The position numbers were made by a program, and so were the translations under genes. The notes beneath the pieces were generated by a model that ran no database searches, was not told the origin of the DNA, and saw only the letters and a program-made list of their open reading frames with translations. A stretch of 6,553 nucleotides of DNA from JAAZGD01 sp964383845 (lineage in GTDB: Bacteria; Bacillota; Clostridia; Peptostreptococcales; Anaerovoracaceae), in contig CAYLIF010000045.1 in assembly GCA_964383845.1 (NCBI GenBank), forward strand, positions 1 to 6,553, in the 5' to 3' direction. Positions 1-6,422 of this stretch are shown piece after piece. Positions within the stretch are counted from its first letter, which is position 1; each line of letters starts with the position of its first letter.

Positions 1-2799
1 AGATGCCTTCTTGGAGTACATCACCTCTTGCTTTGTAGCTTTTCTCCCTTGACCTCTGGGACCAAGGTTGGATGTGGCACCGGAGTTTGTGGTTCTTGTT
101 CCCTTATTCTTAATGGTAAAGTAATCCGTTCTTGTACCAAAAAAATCAGTACAGTAGAGGAATACAGCAAGATTACAACCATTGAAGGAATCGGTACACC
201 CAACCATTTGCACCCACTTCAGGTTGCATTCATGCATGCTGGAGCTGTGCAATGCGGATTCTGTATCCCTGGCTTTATCATGTCAGCTTATGGACTACTT
301 CAAGAGAACACTAACCCAACAAGAGAAGATGTTCGTGATTGGTTCCACAAGCACAGAAATATCTGTCGTTGCACAGGATACAAACAAATAGTTGATGCTG
401 TTATGGATGCAGCAAAGGTTATGCGTGGAGATTGTGCACTAGAAGATATAATGATTAAACTTCCAGAAAACAAAGACTACTATGGTAAGCCACTTGTTAG
501 ACCTGCAGCTTTAGCTAAGGTTTGTGGAGTTGCTGACTATGGTGATGATATTGAACTTAAGATGCCTGAAGGCGTACTTCACGTTGTTATGGCTCAACCT
601 AAGATCACTCACCATGCAAAAATTAAAAAGATTAACATAGAAGAAGCTGAGAAAATGCCTGGAGTATATAAGGTTATTACTCATAAGGATGTTAAGGGTT
701 CCAACAGACTTGCATTCTACCAACTTCACGCAAGAACTTTGGCCACAGAAAAGTCTCACGTTCTTTTAGCTGAAGATACTATCTTCAACTACGGAGATAT
801 TGTTGCCCTAGTAGCCGCTGACACAAAGGCTAATGCTCGTGCAGCTGCAGCAAAAGTTACTGTAGACATCGAAGAACTTCCAGCATACATGAATTATCTA
901 GAAGCAGTATTGCCAGATGCTCAAAGAATTCATGAGGACCATCCAAATCTATGGGCTATGCAACCTACACTTAAGGGAGCAGACAATGTTCAAGAATTAA
1001 TCGACAAAGCACCAAACATGGTAGAAGGCAGCTTCTATTCCACAAGAGAACCACATATGCCTATTGAAGGTGACACGGTTCAAGCTTATTGGGGCGAAGA
1101 CGGAATGCTTACAGTACACTGTAAGGCTATGGCTATCTATGCAAATATCGGTGATATATCAGAAGCAACTGGTGTTGATGCTGAGAACATTCGAGTTATC
1201 CAGAACCCAACAGGAGCATCATTTGGTTGGGGAATCGCTGGAGCAACATACTCACTTGCAGCAATTGCATGTATGGCTTGCGACAACCTTCCAATTGCCT
1301 TCTCAATGACTTATGCTGAGTTTATGGCTTTCAGTGGTAAGAGATGTCCTTCATATACTAACGGTAGATTAGGATGCGACAAGGATGGAAAGATTATTGC
1401 TGCTGAGTGGGATTGTGGTTTTGATCACGGAGCATATAACGAGCTTGGTGATGACATCATAACTCGTTCATCCAGATTTACATTCTTCCCATACAATGTG
1501 CCTAACATAATGGCTCTATCAAGAGTTGCTTGTACTAACCATGCTTTTGGAACTGCATATCGTGGTTACGGATCCCCACAAGCTTACACTTCGTCAGAAG
1601 CATTAATGGATATGATGGCTGAAAAGATGGGAATTGATCCTTTCGAATTCAGATGGAGAAATATTGCTCGTGAAGGTGATTTAAATAATAACAGCTTCCC
1701 ATTTGTTGACTATCCAATGGAAGAGATTATGAAGTTAATGAAACCTATTTACGACAAGGCTGTTGAAAGATGCAAAAAAGAGACTACTCCTGAAAAGAGA
1801 CGTGGTGTTGGAATTGCATGGGGCGGATTTAACGTAACTGAGGGAACAGGCGACCAATGTACTGTTGCTTTAGAGCTTAACTCCGACAATAAATTCGTCA
1901 AGTATGATACTTGGCAAGATCAGGGTCAAGGCGGAGACATAGGTGCTCTAATGACTACACTACAAGCCCTTAAACCACTAGATGTTAGTGTAGATGATAT
2001 CGTTCTAATTCAAAACGACAGTAAGCATTGTCCAGACTCAGGTGCAACTGCATCAAGTAGACAGCATTATATGAACAGTAAGGCTGTAACTATGGCAGCT
2101 GAAAAGCTTATGGACGCCATGAGGAAAAAGGATGGAACTTACAGAACCTACGACGAAATGGTTAAAGAGGGAATTGAAACCAAGTATGAAGCTCAGTATG
2201 AGAACCCAAGCGATCCAGACCTTTGCGATTTAGATCCAAATACTGGGGTTGGTAACCCTACACCTGACTATACTTATGCCCTATTCCTAGCTGAAGTTGA
2301 AGTAGATACAGCTACAGGAAAAACTACAGTTATAAGCTACACATCTGTAGATGACGTAGGAGTAATCGGTAACCTTGCAGCAGTAGATGGTCAGGCTTAT
2401 GGCGGACTTTCACATTGCATAGGCTTCGCATTAAGCGAGAACTATGATGACGTTAAAAAGCACAACAACATTCTTGGAGCAGGAATACCTACCATTAAGG
2501 ACATTCCAGACGACTTCAACCTTATTCACCATGTGACTGAGCGTAAAAAGAACCCATTTGGAAGTTCCGGAGCATCTGAAGCATTCCAATCTTCAGGACA
2601 TATGGCAGTTATAAATGCTATCAACAACGCTTGCGGAGTTAGAATTTACGAGTTGCCTGCTACACCTGCAAAGGTTAAAGAAGGACTTGATATTCTAGCT
2701 AAGGGCGGGAAGATTGAACCACCACAGAAGTACTTCTTGGGTTCAGACTTCTACGAAGAAATGGCTAACATTAAAGCTAACCCTGTTAGCGCAGAATAA
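1..2799 (+). CDS. mop: Molybdopterin-dependent aldehyde oxidoreductase, Mop type (5' end outside window)
   Basis: This is a molybdenum hydroxylase of the xanthine oxidase family, closest to Desulfovibrio gigas Mop, which oxidises aldehydes to carboxylates with water as oxygen donor and runs without a FAD domain. With the codon at 28 as residue 1, the plant-type [2Fe-2S] cysteines are C16, C21, C24 and C36. The second cluster has C76/C79 (QCGFC) and C113/C115 (CRCTGY). Spacings equal those of Mop, offset by about 24. The molybdopterin part follows, with SFGW at 398-401, RGYG at 512-515 (Mop R533) and the catalytic glutamate at 851 (Mop E869). The frame is open to the left edge, so the start lies outside; the TTG at 28 is internal. 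About 25 family residues are missing, and the nine codons before 28 do not resemble the family. A tail of about 33 residues (890-923) extends past the usual Mop end. Family assignment is firm; the aldehyde substrate is inferred from the family. Confidence 0.93.
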   Translation, partial: RCLLGVHHLLLCSFSPLTSGTKVGCGTGVCGSCSLILNGKVIRSCTKKISTVEEYSKITTIEGIGTPNHLHPLQVAFMHAGAVQCGFCIPGFIMSAYGLLQENTNPTREDVRDWFHKHRNICRCTGYKQIVDAVMDAAKVMRGDCALEDIMIKLPENKDYYGKPLVRPAALAKVCGVADYGDDIELKMPEGVLHVVMAQPKITHHAKIKKINIEEAEKMPGVYKVITHKDVKGSNRLAFYQLHARTLATEKSHVLLAEDTIFNYGDIVALVAADTKANARAAAAKVTVDIEELPAYMNYLEAVLPDAQRIHEDHPNLWAMQPTLKGADNVQELIDKAPNMVEGSFYSTREPHMPIEGDTVQAYWGEDGMLTVHCKAMAIYANIGDISEATGVDAENIRVIQNPTGASFGWGIAGATYSLAAIACMACDNLPIAFSMTYAEFMAFSGKRCPSYTNGRLGCDKDGKIIAAEWDCGFDHGAYNELGDDIITRSSRFTFFPYNVPNIMALSRVACTNHAFGTAYRGYGSPQAYTSSEALMDMMAEKMGIDPFEFRWRNIAREGDLNNNSFPFVDYPMEEIMKLMKPIYDKAVERCKKETTPEKRRGVGIAWGGFNVTEGTGDQCTVALELNSDNKFVKYDTWQDQGQGGDIGALMTTLQALKPLDVSVDDIVLIQNDSKHCPDSGATASSRQHYMNSKAVTMAAEKLMDAMRKKDGTYRTYDEMVKEGIETKYEAQYENPSDPDLCDLDPNTGVGNPTPDYTYALFLAEVEVDTATGKTTVISYTSVDDVGVIGNLAAVDGQAYGGLSHCIGFALSENYDDVKKHNNILGAGIPTIKDIPDDFNLIHHVTERKKNPFGSSGASEAFQSSGHMAVINAINNACGVRIYELPATPAKVKEGLDILAKGGKIEPPQKYFLGSDFYEEMANIKANPVSAE

Positions 2800-2825
2800 G
2801 AACTGAAAAAACTAGAACAACATTT

Positions 2826-2859
2826 CATAGGCCTGCAGCCGATTGCGGGCCTATGTTTT
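2826..2859 (+). terminator. Hairpin after mop, weak terminator or attenuator
   Basis: CATAGGCC (2826-2833) pairs perfectly with GGCCTATG (2848-2855). The stem extends inward through TGCA/TTGCG pairing to about 12 bp around the hexaloop GCCGAT, and TTTTA follows. The U-run is short, so I read it as a partial terminator or mRNA-stabilising hairpin that lowers expression of the downstream gene relative to mop, not as a complete operon end. No promoter is evident between it and the next start codon. Confidence 0.6.
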
Positions 2860-2886
2860 ACTAAAAAAAGATATATAGAGGAAGAT

Positions 2887-5193
2887 ATGAAAGAACACTT
2901 AGACAGTTTTAAAAATTGCCTTGAAAAAGAACCTCCATTTTGTAGAGTAGCCTGTCCTTTTGGTCTAGATGTCATTGATATGGTTGAAAAACTTAAAAGA
3001 GGTGCTTTTCGTAGTGCCTACCAGAGCTATAGAGATTCTGTGTTATTTCCGGCTATTGTCAGTGAGATTTGCACTGAACCTTGTAAGGGTATGTGTCCAA
3101 AGGCAGATTATGGGGGAGCTATAGAGCTTCGAAGATTAGAAGAAGCCCTAGTTAAGCATACAGAAAATCAAGAACCTACAGTATATAATCTGCCACAAAA
3201 ACAACAACGGGTTGCCATTGTTGGTGGAGGATTAAGCGGTTTGGCTTGTGCCCTTAGAATGGCTACAAGAAGATATGATGTCACACTATATGAAGAGACA
3301 TCACGAATAGGCGGTAGACTGTGGAAGAAATTCCCTGATGGAAAATTCATAGAGGAGATTGAAAGGCAGTTTACTGGCTTAAAATACTCCCTCCAGTTAA
3401 ACACAAAAATCGAAAACCTAGATGATCTTTTAGACTTTGATGCCATTTACATAGCAACAGGGCAAGGAGGATCCACCTTTGATATAGAAAAATTAGCAGA
3501 TAGTGATGGCCACGTTATTTTACAAGATGGTCCATTAGTTGCACTTGGTGGCGGTGTTACAGGCAAAGATGATATTCACGCCTTGGCTGAAGGCATCGAC
3601 AAGGCAGTGGTACTTGATAATTACCTTCGCAGTAAACGTATTATACTGTCACAAAGAAAGACTGAAACAGGAACTGTTGTAGACAAATCCAAGTGGAAAA
3701 CAGAACCTCCAGTAATTCCTGAAAAAGAAGCCTACACTGAAGAAGAGCTGAAGAGGGAAGCCTCTCGATGCATGGAATGCCAATGTGATTTTTGTATGAC
3801 ATACTGCGACCTTCCAGAATATCTAGGCAAGTGGCCACTAAGAATAAGGGATGAAGTTTCTGCGACTATTTTGCCGGGAAAAACAGAGCTTAAGGGTACT
3901 CCGGCAAAGCGTTTGATGAGTTCTTCCAACCTTACTGGCATCTGTAAAGAAGTTTGCCCGGTGGAGATAGATCTAGACGGCTTTATTCTTGAAGGAAGAA
4001 AAAGCATGCATAGCCAGGGTAAAGTGCCTTGGGTGTTTCATGACTTTTGGATAAGGGACATGGACCATGCAGACAGTGAAAAATCTCAGATAGCAAGAAC
4101 ACCTTTGGGTGAAGATAAATGTAGGGTAGCCTTCTTCCCAGGCTGCCAATTAGGGGCCAGTAGACCAAATTTGGTGGACAGAACCTATGACTACATAAAG
4201 AGCAAGGAACCTTCTGCAGGCCTTCTTTTAAGGTGTTGCGGAGTTCCTGCTGAGTGGGCGGGGATGGAAGACCTTCACAAAGAAAAAATCCAGGAGATAA
4301 GGCAGGCCTGGGAAGAGATGGGCTCTCCCCTAGTAATATTAGCCTGTCCAACCTGCGGTAAAAAATTCGACGAATTCCTGCCAGAAATACCCACTATGTT
4401 CTTATATGAGTGGATGGTGGGAAAAGGGATTGACCAGCAAGGTTACCTAAAGGACTCTTCAGCTGAACAAATATATTCCATCTTTGATCCTTGTGTAACG
4501 AGACATATGCCTGAAGTTCAAGATGCAGTAAGAACACTTGTGACAGATTTAGGGATACTCCTGGAAGAGCTTCCTTTTAGCAGAGAAAACGCTAACTGTT
4601 GTAGCTTTGGTGGACAACCTGCTATTGCAGACCCAGAATACCAAAAATTCGTTGCGAAAAGAAGAATTGAAGAAAGCCAAGCCCCATATATATGCTACTG
4701 TATTAATTGCCAAGATGTATTTTCGGCAGAGGGCAAAGAGTCACTTCATATCTTAGATTTATTTTTTACAAATCCTGAGGGTAAGGAAGAAATCGTTAAT
4801 CAGCCTACAGAGACCCAAAGGCGAAGGAATCGGGAAGACCTAAAAAGAAAATTACTTGAAAGGAACTGGGAAGAAAAAATGGTAGATGAAAAGAAAGAAG
4901 ATTCCATAAAGTTGGAATGGGCCCCAGGTGTCCTAGAAAAAATCAGCCAACAGAGAATCCTGGAAGAAGACGTTCTCGAAGTAATAAAGTTTTGCGAAAG
5001 AACCAATCGAAAAGTCTTCCACTCTGAGAAGAAAACTTGGTCTGGCTATAGAGAAATTGGATATATGACATATTGGGTAGAATATGAGGAACAAGGGCCT
5101 GGATGCTTCTTGGTTCATAATGCCTACTCCCATAGAATGAAGATAGAATTGGAGGGTGTTTGGAATGGAACAAAACGAGAAACTCTTGTGTGA
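2887..5193 (+). CDS. FAD/iron-sulfur oxidoreductase with two CCG domains (DVU_1558-like)
   Basis: Probably the electron-transfer partner of Mop. Residues 1-100 resemble the iron-sulfur N-domain of GltD and dihydropyrimidine dehydrogenase: C11, C19, C23, then C62-x3-C66-x3-C70 and a GAIELRRLEE segment. The FAD-binding motif GGGLSG lies at 113-118, ATG at 190-192, and the closing FAD motif (LGGGVTG then HALAEGIDKA) near 220-240. Only about 28 residues separate the last two, so the NAD(P)H domain usually inserted there seems absent. A cluster-binding segment follows (C295, C298, C300, C303, C307, with C353 and C357). Two CCG domains come next: C420, C450-C451-G, C487, C490; then C536, C571-C572, C603/C605 and C608. 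These resemble HdrB/GlpC, which bind noncubane clusters. Residues from about 640 to 768 form a charged linker plus a domain I do not recognise. GAGG at 2878-2881 lies 5 nt before the ATG. I recall the NCBIfam name 'pyridine nucleotide-disulfide oxidoreductase/dicluster-binding protein' for this family; that is from memory. No signal peptide was seen, so it is probably cytoplasmic. Confidence 0.85.
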   Translation: MKEHLDSFKNCLEKEPPFCRVACPFGLDVIDMVEKLKRGAFRSAYQSYRDSVLFPAIVSEICTEPCKGMCPKADYGGAIELRRLEEALVKHTENQEPTVYNLPQKQQRVAIVGGGLSGLACALRMATRRYDVTLYEETSRIGGRLWKKFPDGKFIEEIERQFTGLKYSLQLNTKIENLDDLLDFDAIYIATGQGGSTFDIEKLADSDGHVILQDGPLVALGGGVTGKDDIHALAEGIDKAVVLDNYLRSKRIILSQRKTETGTVVDKSKWKTEPPVIPEKEAYTEEELKREASRCMECQCDFCMTYCDLPEYLGKWPLRIRDEVSATILPGKTELKGTPAKRLMSSSNLTGICKEVCPVEIDLDGFILEGRKSMHSQGKVPWVFHDFWIRDMDHADSEKSQIARTPLGEDKCRVAFFPGCQLGASRPNLVDRTYDYIKSKEPSAGLLLRCCGVPAEWAGMEDLHKEKIQEIRQAWEEMGSPLVILACPTCGKKFDEFLPEIPTMFLYEWMVGKGIDQQGYLKDSSAEQIYSIFDPCVTRHMPEVQDAVRTLVTDLGILLEELPFSRENANCCSFGGQPAIADPEYQKFVAKRRIEESQAPYICYCINCQDVFSAEGKESLHILDLFFTNPEGKEEIVNQPTETQRRRNREDLKRKLLERNWEEKMVDEKKEDSIKLEWAPGVLEKISQQRILEEDVLEVIKFCERTNRKVFHSEKKTWSGYREIGYMTYWVEYEEQGPGCFLVHNAYSHRMKIELEGVWNGTKRETLV
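5151..5156 (+). promoter_or_regulatory. Ribosome binding site that sets the start at 5165
   Basis: GGAGGG lies 8 nt before the ATG at 5165. An in-frame GTG at 5156 would add three residues but overlaps this site and has no spacing of its own, so the ATG is preferred. The site sits inside the end of the FAD/CCG gene, which suggests translational coupling. Confidence 0.75.
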
Positions 5194-5359
5194 GTGCTGC
5201 GACATTGAAATGGTACCGTTAGAGGTGGAATTTTCCTATCTTCAAAGAGCCTTTCGCCACAAAGTTCTAAGATGTCCTACTTGCGGGCAAGTATATATTC
5301 CAGAAGACTTGGCCAAAGGGAGAATGTGTGAAGTTGAAACTCTTTTAGAGGATAAATAA
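5165..5359 (+). CDS. Small two-CxxC redox or zinc-ribbon protein (DVU_1557-like)
   Basis: A 64-residue protein starting inside the last 29 nt of the FAD/CCG gene. It has two cysteine pairs, CECC (C9-C12) and CPTCG (C37-C40), with extra cysteines at 11 and 55. The layout fits a four-cysteine metal site of rubredoxin or zinc-ribbon type. The second pair looks like rubredoxin's CPxCG, but the first lacks rubredoxin's glycine after the cysteine. The end of the protein (VYIPEDLAKG, then EVETLLEDK) fits my memory of the 'DVU_1557 family redox protein' that sits beside Mop in Desulfovibrio. Its likely role is electron transfer or assembly for the Mop system; no activity can be read directly. It has no signal peptide or membrane segment and is the last gene of the unit. 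No convincing terminator follows. Confidence 0.78.
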   Translation: MEQNEKLLCECCDIEMVPLEVEFSYLQRAFRHKVLRCPTCGQVYIPEDLAKGRMCEVETLLEDK

Positions 5360-5417
5360 AAGAAGGTTTAAACGAGTGCTTCCTTAAATTTCTTCAAGCT
5401 TTAGAGATAATTTATGC

Positions 5418-5446
5418 TTGTTTTATATACCTCTATATGATATATT
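5418..5446 (+). promoter_or_regulatory. Sigma-A-type promoter for the riboswitch-sipW unit
   Basis: TTGTTT (-35, 5418-5423) and TATATT (-10, 5441-5446) are separated by exactly 17 nt. Transcription would start near 5453, about 30 nt before the riboswitch core. The region is A+T-rich, so chance matches are possible. The ideal spacing and the placement before a riboswitch raise confidence. Confidence 0.6.
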
Positions 5447-5483
5447 TATGAATAATACACAAAACTTAATAGACTATGAAAAA

Positions 5484-5555
5484 TTGGGCAAACTAATTGA
5501 AAGATTAGGACGCAAAGTTTGGAGTCCTCGGCTTTAAAAGGCTAGGATCGTCCAG
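5484..5555 (+). promoter_or_regulatory. Cyclic-di-GMP-I (GEMM-I) riboswitch aptamer
   Basis: The class I c-di-GMP aptamer is recognisable by its order of conserved parts. GGGCAAAC (5486-5493) is followed by a helix CTAAT/ATTAG (5493-5497 with 5504-5508) capped by a GAAA tetraloop (5499-5502). The hallmark GGACGCAAAG comes next (5508-5517). A second arm closes with TCCT (5525-5528) against AGGA (5544-5547) and carries CTAGGAT, consistent with the tetraloop receptor. The 3' strand ATCGTCCAGCTGC aligns with the usual GCCAGGTTGCC ending. The basal helix I can see is short: TTGG (5484-5487) with CCAG (5552-5555). The 3' edge runs directly into the terminator stem. It controls the downstream signal peptidase and secreted protein. 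Outer ends are approximate. Confidence 0.9.
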
Positions 5556-5587
5556 CTGCAAATACGTATTTGCAGCTGTTTTTTTTT
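5553..5587 (+). terminator. Intrinsic terminator, expression platform of the riboswitch
   Basis: A perfect 26-nt palindrome has left arm CAGCTGCAAATAC (5553-5565) and its exact complement at 5566-5578. Nine Ts follow (5579-5587). Its first three bases (5553-5555) are also the 3' strand of the aptamer's basal helix, so the two structures compete. This fits transcriptional control by premature termination before sipW. It has no T-run on the opposite strand, so it is one-directional. Confidence 0.92.
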
Positions 5588-5613
5588 ACTTCACTAGGGT
5601 ATCGCAATAAAAT

Positions 5614-5620
5614 AAGGAGG
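5614..5620 (+). promoter_or_regulatory. Ribosome binding site fixing the TTG start of sipW
   Basis: AAGGAGG lies 8 nt upstream of TTG at 5629-5631. The next in-frame ATG is codon 36, after the first membrane segment, so the TTG is the credible start. The site is 26 nt past the terminator T-run, outside the terminator fold, which argues against direct translational control by the riboswitch. Confidence 0.85.
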
Positions 5621-5628
5621 CTAGAAAT

Positions 5629-6294
5629 TTGGAAACAGAAACATCAAAAACCAATGTATTTAAAAAGAGCTTTGGATTTATAGGGATTATAATCTGTATT
5701 TTGCTAGCCCTAATAATTATTGTGAACGTAACTATGATAGTTAAGTCATATATTTACCCAGATAAAGTGCCGGATTTTATTGGCTATAAGCCTTTAATAG
5801 TTCTATCAGGATCTATGGAACCAACTATTTTAACAGGAGACCTTGTTTTAGTAAAAGAAGCAGATGCTGAAGACATTGTTGAAAACGACATAATCGCATT
5901 TCGGGCTGACGCCAATACAGAAACATTGATTACCCATAGGGTTACTGAAGTTATAAAGGAGAATGGTGATATATCATTCCTAACTAAAGGAGACGCTAAT
6001 ACAGGAGCAGATGCCAATCAGGTGAACGCAGCAGAACTGGAAGGTAAATATCTAGGACGAGTTGCTGGCTTAGGTGGTTTCGCCATGTTCTTACAGACCC
6101 CTGTAGGCATGTTGATATTTGTGGTTACACCCCTTCTTTTGTTTATACTATATGACATATTAGTACGCAAAAAGAGTAACAACAGAAAAGCCACTAGGGA
6201 GGCTGAACTGCTAGCAGAATTGGAAGCTTTAAAAGCAGCCCAAAGAGAAGAATCAAAGGCAGAGGCAGAAAATAAAACCGGACACACGGTTTAA
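5629..6294 (+). CDS. sipW: SipW-type signal peptidase I (Ser/His class)
   Basis: A membrane signal peptidase of 221 residues that cleaves signal peptides outside the membrane. A first membrane helix spans about 14-39. The catalytic serine is S62 in LSGSMEPT. Position 103 is histidine (THRV) where classical bacterial signal peptidases have lysine, which marks the SipW/archaeal/ER class. D122 in KGD is the likely acidic residue. The S-H and H-D spacings (41 and 19) nearly match the 40 and 19 I recall for Bacillus subtilis SipW (S47, H87, D106). A second helix spans about 159-178, followed by a charged, probably cytoplasmic tail (about 180-221) with ELLAELEALKAAQREE, likely helical. Translation starts at a TTG behind AAGGAGG. 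It is the first gene after the c-di-GMP riboswitch, and its neighbour carries a SipW-type signal peptide, so that neighbour is its probable substrate. The symbol reflects the class, not proven orthology. Confidence 0.92.
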   Translation: METETSKTNVFKKSFGFIGIIICILLALIIIVNVTMIVKSYIYPDKVPDFIGYKPLIVLSGSMEPTILTGDLVLVKEADAEDIVENDIIAFRADANTETLITHRVTEVIKENGDISFLTKGDANTGADANQVNAAELEGKYLGRVAGLGGFAMFLQTPVGMLIFVVTPLLLFILYDILVRKKSNNRKATREAELLAELEALKAAQREESKAEAENKTGHTV

Positions 6295-6422
6295 TATATA
6301 AATTAAAAAATGATGGCTTGGCTAAAAAGTGTCTACAAAGAGGAGGTGGAGACCACAAATTAAGTCGAGCAAGCAAATTAAGAAAATACCTTAATAGATA
6401 AAGAAAATAGGAGAGTATAATC

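Noticed and set aside
28..30. TTG at 28 as the start of mop
   Set aside because: The frame is open to the window edge, no ribosome binding site precedes it, and the family needs about 25 more residues before the first cluster.
5156..5158. GTG as start of the small CxxC protein
   Set aside because: It overlaps the GGAGGG site itself; the ATG at 5165 has proper 8-nt spacing.
5362..5423. Possible terminators after the small CxxC gene (GAAG/CTTC with TTTAA/TTAAA; CAAGC/GCTTG followed by TTTT)
   Set aside because: Stems are short, with internal mismatches or a 16-nt loop, and the second overlaps the proposed -35 box. Not strong enough to call.
6310..6363. 17-codon ORF (begins ATG ATG) between sipW and the cargo gene
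   Set aside because: No ribosome binding site before it, very short, and no recognisable sequence; it overlaps the orphan Shine-Dalgarno.
6356..6382. Direct repeat CAAATTAAG at 6356-6364 and 6374-6382
   Set aside because: Nine A+T-rich bases repeated once in an A+T-rich spacer is expected by chance.
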